A stretch of 64,000 bases of DNA. Source: GCA-2731375 sp964507245 (lineage in GTDB: Bacteria > Pseudomonadota > Alphaproteobacteria > GCA-2731375). The stretch covers positions 1-64,000 of the forward strand of contig CAZDQC010000001.1 of assembly GCA_964507245.1 (NCBI GenBank), given 5' to 3'. The notes beneath the pieces were generated by a model. It had not been told where the DNA came from, searched no databases, and saw nothing but the letters and a program-made list of their open reading frames with translations. Both the position numbers and the translations under genes were made by a program. Shown piece by piece: positions 1 to 9,352 of this stretch. Numbering within the stretch: the stretch's first letter is position 1; each line of letters starts with the position of its first letter.

Positions 1-2
1 TG

Positions 3-128
3 TTCATCAAGGGGCAGGAGATGTTCCGCGTCCGCATGGGGCCTCTCAATTCTGTTGAGACGGCTGACAAAGTTTTGCAGCAGATCCTAGATAGCGGCAT
101 CACAAACGCTCAGATAATAGTCGAATAA
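3..128 (+). CDS. C-terminal end of a SPOR-domain protein (RlpA-like), partial
   Basis: Reading frame 3 is open from the window edge to TAA at 126-128 and gives 41 residues containing FRVRMGPLNSVETAD and ending in AQIIVE. This is the last beta-alpha-beta part of a SPOR peptidoglycan-binding domain. The 'R-x-R-x-GP' pattern followed by a helix and a final 'A-x-I-V' strand is typical of RlpA-type septal lytic transglycosylases, but other SPOR proteins end in the same way. The catalytic part lies outside the window, so the full identity is open. A GACCGC-GTGAT-GCGGTC hairpin lies 18 bp after the stop. Confidence 0.7.
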   Translation, partial: FIKGQEMFRVRMGPLNSVETADKVLQQILDSGITNAQIIVE

Positions 129-443
129 CACCACTAGCAAACAAGGACCGCGTGATGCGGTCGGGGCCGCGGTAGTTTATGTAGTGCTGGTTTTGTAGAG
201 GGGTGAGAAACGTGGACTTGACTGGTATTAGTTTCCCCTGCGGTGAAGTAAAACATGGGTTTCACGTAAGGCATTCTTGTTGGACTACCGTGGCGAATTC
301 GTATCTGAACTACAGCTTGTGGGATAGTTGGGATAAAATATTGTAAAGATGACAACAGTAAAAATGACACTAACAATTAGGTCAATCATAGAGACGAATT
401 CGAAGCAATCTGGTTGATTGACCCCATTACTGGGTATTCTACC
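129..443. other. Non-coding stretch with one small hairpin
   Basis: About 300 bases separate the SPOR gene from the PhzF-like gene. The only structure seen is a 6-bp perfect stem with a 5-nt loop at 146-162. It has no following T tract, so it is a poor Rho-independent terminator. The open frame on the minus strand here has no family resemblance and no ribosome binding site. Confidence 0.5.
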
Positions 444-1238
444 TTGCAAATTCCAATTTTTCAGATAGATGCCTTTACCGAGACTCTCTTCGGTGGCAAC
501 CCAGCAGCTGTTTGTCCCCTGGAACGCTGGCTGGACGACGATGTACTGCAGTCTATCGCTTCGGAAAATAACTTGTCCGAGACGGCATTTTTTGTAGCAG
601 AAGGTGCGGGATTTCGTCTGCGCTGGTTCACACCGTCAATGGAGGTTGATTTGTGCGGGCACGCTACTTTGGCGGCGGGCTACGTAATTCTCAACCATCT
701 GATGCTTCTGAGCCGGGAAGTGGCATTCGAGACCCGTTCGGGCACCTTGAATGTTCGGCGTAATGGCAAGAGCCTTACTATGGACTTTCCCGCCCTACCT
801 CCAGGCGAGGTATTTGCGCCGGAGATTGCAATTTTGGAAGCAATAGGTTTGGCGCCACAGCTGTGTATGAGAATTCGCGAATTGCATGGCTCGCCGTACA
901 TTTTTTTGGTCTATGAGGCCCAAAGCCAGGTCGCCGGTCTGAAGCCGACATACCCAAACCTGCACGCTAATGTGATTGCCACGGCGCCGGGAGATAATGT
1001 GGATTTTGTTTCTCGCTTTTTTGCACCGATGGCAGGTATCGACGAGGATCCTGTGACGGGTTCGGCTCACTGCACTCTGGTGCCATATTGGGCCGAACGC
1101 CTAGGAAAAACTGAATTGACGGCAAGGCAAATTTCCAAGCGTGGTGGTGACGTGAGTTGCAAAATTGAAGGCGACAGGGTCATTCTGGGAGGCAAATGCG
1201 CATTCTATATGGAAGGGCGGATCCATGTGCCTGATTAA
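444..1238 (+). CDS. PhzF-family protein (phenazine biosynthesis-like isomerase)
   Basis: The protein has the two-lobed PhzF (diaminopimelate-epimerase-like) pattern. FGGNPAAV follows the first strand. NNLSETAF carries the glutamate that corresponds to the catalytic Glu of PhzF. DLCGHAT comes next, and DPVTGSAH is the matching motif of the second lobe. PhzF enzymes isomerise small acids by proton transfer, but most family members have no known substrate. The longer frame starts at TTG 414. I prefer TTG 444, because family members begin a few residues before 'FQIDAF'. No ATG is available, so the start is uncertain. The gene stands alone, with no phenazine genes nearby, so a phenazine role should not be assumed. 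Confidence 0.85.
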   Translation: MQIPIFQIDAFTETLFGGNPAAVCPLERWLDDDVLQSIASENNLSETAFFVAEGAGFRLRWFTPSMEVDLCGHATLAAGYVILNHLMLLSREVAFETRSGTLNVRRNGKSLTMDFPALPPGEVFAPEIAILEAIGLAPQLCMRIRELHGSPYIFLVYEAQSQVAGLKPTYPNLHANVIATAPGDNVDFVSRFFAPMAGIDEDPVTGSAHCTLVPYWAERLGKTELTARQISKRGGDVSCKIEGDRVILGGKCAFYMEGRIHVPD

Positions 1239-1477
1239 TTGTTCTGCTCTGAATTGGCGGCTTCAAGAATTATGAAGGCAGGCTAATACGCCCGGACGAC
1301 GTTGCATAATTATTGACATTCGTGCAGGTTGTTTTCGCTGCAATTCAGAAAGGAAAATGGCCCTAACAAGCGATGGCATCGAGCAGCGCGCTGGCGAATT
1401 TTTGATTTTTGCTATCGACTTGAGGTGCATTATGCGCAAAGCCGGTGGTGAAATTTAGTTCGGAGTGAGCTGACGAT

Positions 1478-3070
1478 ATGGATACGGTAACCGCCCTGTT
1501 GGCGGATTTTGTTGCCCGGAAGGGCGATGATACCGCGTTGATCTATCATGACGAACCGCTTTCGTTCGCGAGCCTGGAGGATCAAGGTCGACGAGCAGCG
1601 TCATTATTGTCAAATCTGGGCGTTGACAAAGGGGAGCGCGTGGCCCTATGGCTCCCCAACTGCCCGGCCTACTTTGCACTGTGCCTGGGCTGTTACCGTC
1701 TGGGCGCAATTGCGGTAGCAGTTAACACCCGGTTCCGATCGGCTGAGGTTTCAGACATCATCCGCCGCTCGGGCTCGCAACTTCTTGTCATGTGGCCTGG
1801 CTTTCGAGACATCGACTTTCTGAGACTTCTGGCGGAGGCTGCCGACGATGCCCTGGCAGGATTAAGGACAATTCTGCTTTATGACGAGGGGGAACGGGTC
1901 GACAATTTTCCGGACGCAATAACTCACTGCGAACGGTTTAGCTACAACGATCTGATCCAATGCAAACCCTATGGAATGGATCATGGCGAACCCGACCTAG
2001 GCTGCAACATCTTCACCACATCGGGCACCACCAAGGCACCGAAGTTCGTTCTTCATACCCAAGGTAGCTTGGCTCGGCACGCCAAATTGGTGGCGGACGG
2101 CTTCGGCTACAGCACCTCGAACGGCGCTTTGCTACAAATGATGCCCCTGTGCGGCGTGTTTGGCTATACTCAAATCATGGCCGGCCTTGCCTCGGGCCAG
2201 CCGACGGTCCTGACTGCGTCGTTCGATCCGCTGCAGACCGTCCAGCTTGCCGACCGGCACAACGTGGTTAACTTCAACGCCACGGATGACATGATCCAGT
2301 CAATTCTGGACAACAATGACTTGGAGCAACCTTTGCCTAATGTCCGGTTTGTTGGTAGTGCAGCTTTTGCCACCAATTATGCTGAACTGGCCGCCCGGGC
2401 GGAGGCGCGTGGCATAAAGATGATTGGTTTGTACGGTATGAGCGAGGTTCAGGCCTTGTATGCCCTGCAGCCGACGGATTTGCCGTTTTTGGAACGCATT
2501 GCCGGTGGCGGTAAACCGGTCAGCGAGCAATCGGCTTTCCGGGTGAGGGATCCTGACAGTGGCGCCGTATTAGGGCCGGGCGAGCCTGGCGAATTGGAAG
2601 TCAAAGGGCCATCATTGATGAAGGAATATTACCTCAATCCGGAGGCTACTGCAGCAGCCTTTACCGAAGATGGATATTTGCGCACCGGCGATCTGGCGGA
2701 ACTGATGGAGGATGGTCGGTTCCTGTATCTGCAACGCATGGGCGATGTGCTGCGCTTGGGCGGCTTTCTGGTTAGCCCAGCAGAAATTGAGAACCATCTG
2801 ATCAATCACAACGAAGTGATCGACAGCCAGGTGGTTGGCATTAAACTGGCCGACGGAACACAGCGAGCTGTAGGTTTTGTAATCCCGCTAAACATGGCGG
2901 ATTTCAAAGAAGATACCTTGCGGATGCATTGCCTCGACAGCATGGCCCGGTTCAAGGCGCCGATACGAATCTTCGCATTGGATGAGTTCCCGACTACACA
3001 AAGCGCCAACGGCACTAAGATCCAGCGCGCTGAATTGCGACGTATGGCTGAAGCGAGGGTTAACGGTTAA
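1478..3070 (+). CDS. AMP-dependent acyl-CoA synthetase/ligase
   Basis: This 530-residue protein is an ANL-superfamily enzyme, which activates a carboxylic acid with ATP and couples it to CoA. The phosphate-binding loop TSGTTKAPK is at about 181-189. YGMSE near 320 is motif A5, and YLRTGDL near 400 carries the adenylate-binding Asp. The C-terminal NGTKIQR (about 515) holds the lysine used in adenylation, although the usual 'PKTxSGK' is altered. The length is normal for medium-chain or aryl acyl-CoA synthetases. ATG 1478 fits the usual N-terminus. The substrate cannot be read from sequence. The gene is separated from both neighbours by more than 200 bp. Confidence 0.9.
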   Translation: MDTVTALLADFVARKGDDTALIYHDEPLSFASLEDQGRRAASLLSNLGVDKGERVALWLPNCPAYFALCLGCYRLGAIAVAVNTRFRSAEVSDIIRRSGSQLLVMWPGFRDIDFLRLLAEAADDALAGLRTILLYDEGERVDNFPDAITHCERFSYNDLIQCKPYGMDHGEPDLGCNIFTTSGTTKAPKFVLHTQGSLARHAKLVADGFGYSTSNGALLQMMPLCGVFGYTQIMAGLASGQPTVLTASFDPLQTVQLADRHNVVNFNATDDMIQSILDNNDLEQPLPNVRFVGSAAFATNYAELAARAEARGIKMIGLYGMSEVQALYALQPTDLPFLERIAGGGKPVSEQSAFRVRDPDSGAVLGPGEPGELEVKGPSLMKEYYLNPEATAAAFTEDGYLRTGDLAELMEDGRFLYLQRMGDVLRLGGFLVSPAEIENHLINHNEVIDSQVVGIKLADGTQRAVGFVIPLNMADFKEDTLRMHCLDSMARFKAPIRIFALDEFPTTQSANGTKIQRAELRRMAEARVNG

Positions 3071-3275
3071 AATGTAATGGAATTGATGTATTTTGAATTG
3101 CAGAAATGGCCATCTTTCCCACTACCATATTCTCGGCTGTTGGATTTGGATTTGAAATTCGGATCGTTTCCCTGCTCCGCTAGACGATTACCGTTTTGGC
3201 AAAATTGGAGTAAAGCGTGGACCCGCTAACTGGATAATTGCGACGGGCATTGGCCGTCGGGCTATATTCCTGCGG

Positions 3276-5275
3276 ATGGACGCATTGTTTTCGGATACCG
3301 AATTACCGCAGTCCCTGTCGGCTTGGTTCAAAGGGCGCGGGTGGCGCCCCCGGGACCACCAACTATCGGTATTGCGGGCGACGAGGGTTGGTAAGTCTGT
3401 TCTGCTGACGGCACCTACGGGTGGTGGTAAGACCCTGGCCGGATTTTTGCCCAGCCTGTGCGATTTAATCGCTAGCGTTGGGGATGCCGATTGGGACAAC
3501 CGACTCCATACACTATATTTGTCACCCTTGAAGGCACTGGCCGTTGATGTGCGCCGCAACCTGGAAGAGCCAATCGCCGAGATGGATTTGCCCATTCGGG
3601 TCGAAATCCGGACGGGTGATACACCCCAAACGCGGCGGCAAAGGCAGCGAAAATCACCGCCTCATATGTTGTTGACCACACCGGAACAACTGGCACTTTT
3701 GTTGTCTTATCGGGACGCAGGACACTATTTTCGTCATTTGCGATATGTGGTCATTGACGAACTCCACGCCCTAGCGCCTAACAAGCGGGGGGATTTACTG
3801 GCCTTGGGATTAGCCCGGTTGGCGGCTCTGGCGCCCTCCGCACGGCAGATCGGACTGTCGGCAACCGTGGCTGCGCCGGAACAGATGGCAANNNNNNNNN
3901 NNNNNNNNNNNNNNNNNNNNNNNNNNNNNNNNNNNNNNNNNNNNNNNNNNNNNNNNNNNNNNNNNNNNNNNNNNNNNNNNNNNNNNNNNNNGAATTGGAT
4001 GGAGAGGTACGCCGCCAGGGCGGCCTAGACGTTCTGGCTCAGCATATCCTGTGCGTGGCCTGCGGCGGGCCATTTTGGGCGGCCGATTTATATGAAGAGA
4101 TCTGCAGTGCCGCACCGTATAATGATCTGGATCGGGATACCTTTGACCAAGTACTCGACTATGTGGTGACGGGTGGTTACGCCTTGCGCCAATACGAACG
4201 CTATGCACGTCTGATTGTTGATTCGAGCGGTTATTATCAAATCACCAGCCAACGGGTAGCCCAGCAATACCGCCTTAATGTCGGCACCATCGTCCAGGAG
4301 CCCATGATCAACGTGCGCCTGTTGCGCGGGCGCAATTTGGGTCAAATAGAGGAATGGTTCATAGACCAATTGGTGATCGGGGATACCTTTGCTTTTGCAG
4401 GTGAAATTCTCAGGTTCGAAGGCCTGCGCGAGACCTCTGCCACAGTTAGCCGAGCAGCGGGGAAGGAAGCTAAAGTGCCATCGTATTATGGCGGCAAATT
4501 CCCCCTTTCCACCTATCTCGCTGTCCGGGTCCGCAGGTTGTTGGCGGACCGAAAACAACAAAGAGATTTACCTGAACCAGTCAAAGATTGGCTGTCAATG
4601 CAGCGCCGCCACTCTACTCTGCCTGGTGAAGAAGGCTTGCTAGTGGAAAGCTTTCCACGCGGAGGCAAACATTACATGGTCTGTTATCCGTTCGAGGGAC
4701 GCCTGGCGCACCAAACCCTGGGCATGTTATTGACCCGGCGCATGGAGCGCAGGGGCCTTAGTCCTTTCGGATTTGTTGCCTCTGAGTACGCGCTTGCGAT
4801 TTGGAGCCTGAACCCGGTGGCGGATGTGGATTGTCTGCTAAGCGAGGATATGATGGGTGATGATTTGGAGGAATGGCTAGCGGAATCCAACCTGATGAAA
4901 CGCACGTTCCGCAACGTAGCTCTGATAGCTGGATTGATTGACCGCCGCCATCCTGGCAAGGAAAAAACAGGCCGCCAGATGACCTTTTCCTCCGACCTGA
5001 TATATGACGTATTACGCAAATACGAGCCCAACCATATTCTTCTACGTGCCACCCACGCCGACGCCGCGACCGGATTGCTCGACATTGGCCGCTTGGGCCA
5101 GATGTTGGGTCGGATACAGGGGCGCATCGAATTTAGGCAACTGAAAAGGGTTTCACCTCTGGCAGTGCCCCTAATGCTGGAGATAGGTAGGGAACTTGTT
5201 CATGGGGATAGCATGGAAGATCTGCTTAGCAAAGCGGCAGAGGATCTCATTAAAGAGGCGACACGCCTGATTTGA
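3276..5275 (+). CDS. Ligase-associated-type DEXH helicase (Lhr-like), interrupted by assembly gap
   Basis: This is a superfamily 2 DNA helicase. Before the gap it shows the Q-motif-like RPRDHQL, Walker A APTGGGKT (46-53), DELH near 160 and motif III GLSAT near 195. After the gap come the winged-helix and Lhr core C-terminal parts (PSYYGGKFPLST, RRMERRGLSPFGF, HILLRATHADA). These match the single-domain Lhr proteins associated with DNA ligase, nuclease and metallophosphatase in DNA repair. Those partners are not next to it here. Visible residues number about 205 plus 427, against roughly 810-830 for the family. The frame also changes across the Ns. So about 190 residues, including motifs IV-VI, are probably missing from the assembly rather than from the gene. 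Confidence 0.85.
3892..3991. other. Assembly gap (100 N) inside the helicase gene
   Basis: The run is exactly 100 N, a placeholder length. The flanks are not duplicates of each other and the helicase reading frame differs on the two sides, so the true missing length is not 100. Family length suggests about 0.55-0.6 kb is missing. Confidence 0.95.
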
Positions 5276-5599
5276 CCAAGTAGCAATTATGTCCCTACCA
5301 GTTGTGGAACTAGCAGATATTTTTGGCAACCCGTTTTTCCGGTATTAGGGTGGCGGTGCTATCGCTTAGGCGGCACAGACGGTCACCAGGAAAATTTTGC
5401 GTCAAGGAGCAAGTTGCCAGCATAGAGGCTTAAATGGATTGTGGACTGGTTCTCGTTATGTTTAGCGCTTAGAACCGAAGAAATCGAGATGGACAGCCAA
5501 GCAGGGCAAAACGGTTACTCCAGACATTGTCGAGCGGCAACTGGACGATTACCATATATCTCGGATTTTGAGGTAATGCCCTATTAGGGGGAAGCAGCG
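5276..5599. other. Non-coding stretch before the class III aminotransferase
   Basis: No gene, repeat or clear terminator was seen in these 324 bases. The 3' end holds a strong AGGGGGA ribosome binding site for the downstream gene. Confidence 0.5.
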
Positions 5600-7009
5600 A
5601 TGTCGGCACTTGAGGAATACTTCGGATTTTCGGAACACCATCAGGACCTGGTGGATCGTGATGCCGCACACGTCTTGGGCTGGCGCCATCAGCCGCGGAT
5701 TATGTTCGACCGCGGCGAAGGCGTTAAACTGATCGACGTGGACAACAACGCCTACTACGACATGAGTTCGGGCATGATGTCGATGGTGTTGGGCCATGCT
5801 CACCCCGAACTGGTCGACTGTATGCGCTCCCAGGCTGAACAGCTGGCCCATCAGGCATCTTGGTACAGCAACCCCTGGAGTTTGGAATACGCCGAACTGG
5901 TGGCCGAAACGCTACCGGGAGAGCTTTCCGTGACCAACTTTGCGGTCACCGGTTCCGAGGCCAACGAGATTGCCATGCGAATGGCCATCGGGGTCACTGG
6001 CAAGTTCGAGTTGGTCTCGTTGATGAAAGGCCTGCACGGCGGCACTCTGGGCGTCGAGGCGATGACCACAGTGGGTGGCGCTCGCCGTGCCAATATGGCG
6101 CCGTTGATGATCCCGGCAGCACGCAATGCTATCCATTCACCAAGCTGCTATCGCTGCCCCATCAACTTGAAATATCCGGGTTGCAACGTTGCCTGCATCG
6201 ACGCCTCGGCTGAACAATTGGATCATCTATCGAACCAACAAGTCGCGGCGATCATGGCCGAGACCATTCAAGTGCCCGGCGGAATGAACGTGCCGCCGCC
6301 CGAATATCTTAAAAAGCTGCAGGCGCTGGCTGAGGATTGGGGGGCGATGCTGATTCTGGATGAAGCACAACTGGCCCCGGGCCGCACGGGCCGGCTGTGG
6401 GCCTTCGAGCATTATGATGTAGTCCCGGATATCGTCACCTTCGGCAAAGGTATGAGTGCGGGTATGGCGATCACCGGTGCCACGACGACGCCCGAGATTG
6501 CCGAACAAGCCCGAGGCAAGGCGGGTGTGCCCTGGGCCGGTACTTATTCCTCCGATCCCCTGCCCGCCGCTATCGCTCTAAAGCAACTGCAGATAGTTAT
6601 CCGCGACGACCTAACGGCCCGCGCTATGCATCTGGGCGAGCTGCTGGAAGAGAAGCTAGGCCGCCTGAGGCAGCGTTTTGAATTTATCGGCGATGTGCGC
6701 GGCCTTGGTTTGTACCAGATGCTCGACATCGTCGAGGACCGGCAAAGTAAAAAAGCGGATTTCAACATGGCGGAACGCATCCGCTTCAATGCCGTGGGTG
6801 AAGGCGTGATCCTGCTAACCTCGCGCAACAACATCCGCCTAGTGCCGCCGTTGACTATTACCGAGGACGAGCTTGACGATGCCGTCGGCCGACTGGAGCA
6901 GGCGATGGTGAAGGCCGAACGTGGCGAGCCCATCGATCTCGACTTGATGGCTGGCTATGATACCTCCAGCTCCTTGGCGCATCGTGAGGTATCCCATGGA
7001 ACGCGATAG
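5600..7009 (+). CDS. Class III PLP enzyme (aminotransferase / 2,2-dialkylglycine decarboxylase-like)
   Basis: This 469-residue fold-type I PLP enzyme has NFAVTGSEANE (about 112-122), which binds the cofactor phosphate. The PLP-contacting Asp is in LILDEAQ, the Schiff-base lysine is in TFGKGM (K283), and a C-terminal VRGLGLY is followed by IRLVPPLTI. The 'SDPLPAAIAL' and 'GDVRG' stretches recall 2,2-dialkylglycine decarboxylase. DoeD-type diaminobutyrate transaminases are close relatives, so decarboxylation versus transamination is undecided. The next gene, 104 bp downstream, is a DoeB-like deacylase. That suggests the pair removes an N-acyl group and then the amino group from one substrate. 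A strong AGGGGGA site precedes ATG 5600. Confidence 0.88.
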   Translation: MSALEEYFGFSEHHQDLVDRDAAHVLGWRHQPRIMFDRGEGVKLIDVDNNAYYDMSSGMMSMVLGHAHPELVDCMRSQAEQLAHQASWYSNPWSLEYAELVAETLPGELSVTNFAVTGSEANEIAMRMAIGVTGKFELVSLMKGLHGGTLGVEAMTTVGGARRANMAPLMIPAARNAIHSPSCYRCPINLKYPGCNVACIDASAEQLDHLSNQQVAAIMAETIQVPGGMNVPPPEYLKKLQALAEDWGAMLILDEAQLAPGRTGRLWAFEHYDVVPDIVTFGKGMSAGMAITGATTTPEIAEQARGKAGVPWAGTYSSDPLPAAIALKQLQIVIRDDLTARAMHLGELLEEKLGRLRQRFEFIGDVRGLGLYQMLDIVEDRQSKKADFNMAERIRFNAVGEGVILLTSRNNIRLVPPLTITEDELDDAVGRLEQAMVKAERGEPIDLDLMAGYDTSSSLAHREVSHGTR

Positions 7010-7113
7010 GGGACAATAAAACAGACGCAATGACAATTGCGTAGGGCACATTGGGCGTTAAAAAATCTGCGGTATAGACGTTTTCGAACCCCTAGGACCT
7101 CCGGAGAATTAGC

Positions 7114-8136
7114 ATGGCAGACAAGCCGACGCGGCTGAGCACACCAATAGACTTCGAGCGTGATGGCAAGCAATGCGACTATCTGCAAGTACCGCATTCG
7201 GTTCACCGCTCGGCTTACGGCTGGCTTCCGGTGCCACTGGTATGTGTCAAGAATGGAGAAGGTCCGACCGTGCTTCTAAGCTCGGGCGTGCACGGTGACG
7301 AGTACGAAGGTCAGATCACACTCTGCAACCTAATCCGTCACATCGAGCCCGAAGAGGTTACCGGTCGCGTCATCATCCTGCCAATGGCGAATTTTCCCGC
7401 GGCCAAGGCAGGACTTCGCACCTCGCCAATAGACCAGCTGAACCTGAACCGTGTCTTTCCAGGCGATGCCGACGGCTCGCCAACCCTAGCATTGGCCCAC
7501 TACATTGATTCCGTGCTACTGACAATGGCCGACTACTACATCGACCTACATTCGGGCGGCAGCTCGTTGATGTACCTACCGACGGTGATCCTGGGTGGAT
7601 CTGAGATGTCGGAGGAGATTCGCCAGGTGAAGCTGGAGCTCGGACGAGCCTTTGGGGCGCCCTACAGCTTCCTGTTTCCCAGTGGCCAGGGCGACAATGC
7701 GACCACTTCTGATGCAGCGACCCACCATGGCGTGATTTCGCTCGGCACCGAGATGGGAGGCACCGGCACAGTAACGCCGGAATGTTTACGCATCTGTGAG
7801 GGTGGGGCACGCCGTGTCCTCAGGCATCTAGGTGTCTGGCATGGCGCGGTTAGTCCGGACGAGGCGCCCCCCGTCGAAAGTCGTGTACTGACCGCTCATT
7901 CCTGGGATTTCTTCACCTATGCGTCCGAGGATGGCGTATTTGAGCCTAAGGTCGAGCTTGGTGATGAAGTTGAGGCAGGCCAGCTCGCCGGCCTAATCCA
8001 TGAACCCGAGACACCATGGAGAGAGCCAACTGACGTCCGCTTCAATGCCGCTGGCGTCGTCATCTGCAAGCGCATCCCTGGCCGCGCCGAGCGTGGTGAT
8101 TGTCTGTTCCATCTGGGCACCGACCACGAGAAGTAG
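7114..8136 (+). CDS. Succinylglutamate desuccinylase/aspartoacylase-family deacylase (DoeB-like)
   Basis: The protein is a 340-residue zinc amidohydrolase of the M14-like AstE/ASPA family. Zinc ligands are visible as GVHGDEYEG (H60, E63) and DLHSGG (H146). TEMGG supplies the catalytic glutamate (E213). A C-terminal beta-barrel/biotinyl-like segment (about 250-330, 'VELGDEVEAGQLAG') is typical of the DoeB subgroup, which deacetylates N-alpha-acetyl-2,4-diaminobutyrate in ectoine breakdown. No ectoine hydrolase (DoeA) is present nearby, so the substrate may be a different N-acyl amino acid. A CTCCGGAGAA site precedes ATG 7114. It is probably co-expressed with the upstream PLP enzyme. Confidence 0.85.
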   Translation: MADKPTRLSTPIDFERDGKQCDYLQVPHSVHRSAYGWLPVPLVCVKNGEGPTVLLSSGVHGDEYEGQITLCNLIRHIEPEEVTGRVIILPMANFPAAKAGLRTSPIDQLNLNRVFPGDADGSPTLALAHYIDSVLLTMADYYIDLHSGGSSLMYLPTVILGGSEMSEEIRQVKLELGRAFGAPYSFLFPSGQGDNATTSDAATHHGVISLGTEMGGTGTVTPECLRICEGGARRVLRHLGVWHGAVSPDEAPPVESRVLTAHSWDFFTYASEDGVFEPKVELGDEVEAGQLAGLIHEPETPWREPTDVRFNAAGVVICKRIPGRAERGDCLFHLGTDHEK

Positions 8137-8180
8137 CAACGTCGTCGCTACCAACAGAGCCTCCGTATGCCGGGACGGAC

Positions 8181-8330
8181 CGCCTAAGCGGCGGGCACGA
8201 TAAGTCGAAAATGGTTGTCAAATGGTTGACAGTAAACTGCATTTCCCCGTATTTAGGCGAAACAAAGGTATGACAAAAACAGCTAAATACAGCCATTTTT
8301 GTAGGGTATGTTGTATCAAAATCGAAGTGC
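8181..8330 (+). repeat. Intergenic repeat, copy 1 (upstream of HpcH/HpaI gene)
   Basis: This 150-bp non-coding element is nearly identical to 9117-9256: four substitutions plus one 10-bp indel. It is about three-quarters identical to 10484-10613. It carries the inverted repeat TGTCAA-ATGG-TTGACA at 8216-8231. The right half of that repeat is a perfect -35 hexamer. Near the end, GTAGGGTATGTTGTATC is conserved in all three copies. It forms the whole leader of the aldolase gene, which suggests a promoter/operator. Confidence 0.85.
8216..8255 (+). promoter_or_regulatory. Putative promoter and palindromic operator of the HpcH/HpaI aldolase gene
   Basis: TTGACA at 8226-8231 is a consensus -35 box. 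A weak -10-like TATTTA follows after an 18-nt spacer. The same TTGACA is the right arm of the palindrome TGTCAA-ATGG-TTGACA, so a repressor bound there would cover the -35 box. The palindrome has the size of a GntR-type site, but no regulator gene is adjacent. That assignment is inference. Confidence 0.4.
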
Positions 8331-8343
8331 TGGAGATTTGAGT

Positions 8344-9123
8344 ATGCGGCCGAACAAGATCAAACAGATGTGGCGTGACGGTAAATACGTAACCTTGGGC
8401 TGGCTCTCCCTATCCCATGGCTTCACGGCCGAGGTCATGGCGCGCCAGGGCTTCGATGCCCTGTGTGTCGACTTGCAGCACGGCACCTCGGAAATGAATA
8501 ACGTCTGGCCCTTGCTGCAGGCGATATCGCAGACGGATACGACCCCCATCGTCCGCGTCGCCTGGAACGAGCCCGCGGCAATCATGAAGGCCTTGGACTT
8601 GGGCGCTTACGGCATCATCGTGCCGCTGGTTAATACGGCCGAAGAAGCGGCGATGGCGGTGGCGGCGTGCCGCTATCCGCCAGTCGGCATGCGCTCGTCG
8701 GGACCCATTCGCGCCGCGCAGTACGGCGGTGCCGACTACCAGGCCAACGCTAACGATGAGATCATCATCATGGCCATGATCGAGACGAAGGAGGGCCTCG
8801 CCAACCTCGACGCCATCTGCGCCACACCCGGTCTCGACGCCGTATATATCGGGCCGGCAGATCTGTCGTTCGCGTTGGGTTTGGAACCACGCGGCGATAA
8901 TCTCGACCCGCTCCACCTCGACACCTGCAACAAAATCCTCAAAACCGCGCATGAGCATGGCATAAAGGCCGTCATGCACTGTGCCAGCGCGGCGTTTGCG
9001 GCGGGCGCCGTGGAGCGCGGCTTCGACATGGTGATGCTGACGTCCGATCTCGCGTGCATGATCGCCGGCGCACGGCGGCAGCTTGAAGAGCTCAAGACGA
9101 CTGTTCACGAACGCGGCGCCTAA
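8344..9123 (+). CDS. HpcH/HpaI-family class II aldolase / citrate lyase-like protein
   Basis: This 259-residue TIM-barrel aldolase cleaves or forms 2-keto-(3-deoxy)-acids using a divalent metal. DLQHG (H46) matches the catalytic His of HpaI. The metal-binding Glu is in MIETKEG (E147) and the Asp in GPADLS (D173). RSSGPIRAAQYGG matches the HpaI phosphate/substrate loop. An earlier ATG at 8308 lies in the repeated leader. ATG 8344 has GGAG upstream and gives the normal family length, so I use it. The last codon sits inside repeat copy 2, and copy 1 forms the leader. By eye the gene is richer in GC than genes further right. The product may feed pyruvate plus an aldehyde into central metabolism. 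Confidence 0.9.
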   Translation: MRPNKIKQMWRDGKYVTLGWLSLSHGFTAEVMARQGFDALCVDLQHGTSEMNNVWPLLQAISQTDTTPIVRVAWNEPAAIMKALDLGAYGIIVPLVNTAEEAAMAVAACRYPPVGMRSSGPIRAAQYGGADYQANANDEIIIMAMIETKEGLANLDAICATPGLDAVYIGPADLSFALGLEPRGDNLDPLHLDTCNKILKTAHEHGIKAVMHCASAAFAAGAVERGFDMVMLTSDLACMIAGARRQLEELKTTVHERGA

Positions 9124-9256
9124 GCGGCGGGCACGATAAGTCGAAAATGGTTGTCAAATGGTTGACAGTAAACCGCATTTCCCCGTATTTAGGCGAAACA
9201 AAGGCATGACAAAAACAGCTATTTTTGTAGGGTATGTTGTATCGAAATCGAAGCGC
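9117..9256 (+). repeat. Intergenic repeat, copy 2 (after the HpcH/HpaI gene)
   Basis: This 140-bp copy begins six bases before the end of the aldolase stop codon. It matches copy 1 apart from four substitutions and a 10-bp deletion near position 9220. The palindrome TGTCAA-ATGG-TTGACA is intact. No forward gene follows, so this copy does not obviously drive anything. It may be the residue of a duplication or insertion. Confidence 0.85.
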
Positions 9257-9298
9257 GACATTTGATCCTTAAGTGAAAAGCGAAAAACGTAACCTATT

Positions 9299-9334
9299 GA
9301 AAAAAACTAAGCCTACTGGCCTTTTCTTTTTTTC
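9299..9334. terminator. Putative bidirectional terminator between convergent genes
   Basis: A run of seven A, then AAGCC-TACT-GGCCTT, then a long T-rich tail gives a hairpin flanked by A and T tracts on either strand. It lies between the forward aldolase gene and the reverse EamA gene, where a two-way terminator is expected. One bulged base interrupts the stem. Confidence 0.4.
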
Positions 9335-9352
9335 GAATTGTTGCCCCAATGG

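Noticed and set aside
146..162. Hairpin after the SPOR gene as a Rho-independent terminator
   Set aside because: The 6-bp stem has no T tract after it.
8410..9108. 232-residue minus-strand frame opposite the aldolase gene
   Set aside because: It is antisense to HpcH/HpaI with all family motifs on the other strand. There is no ribosome binding site or homology.
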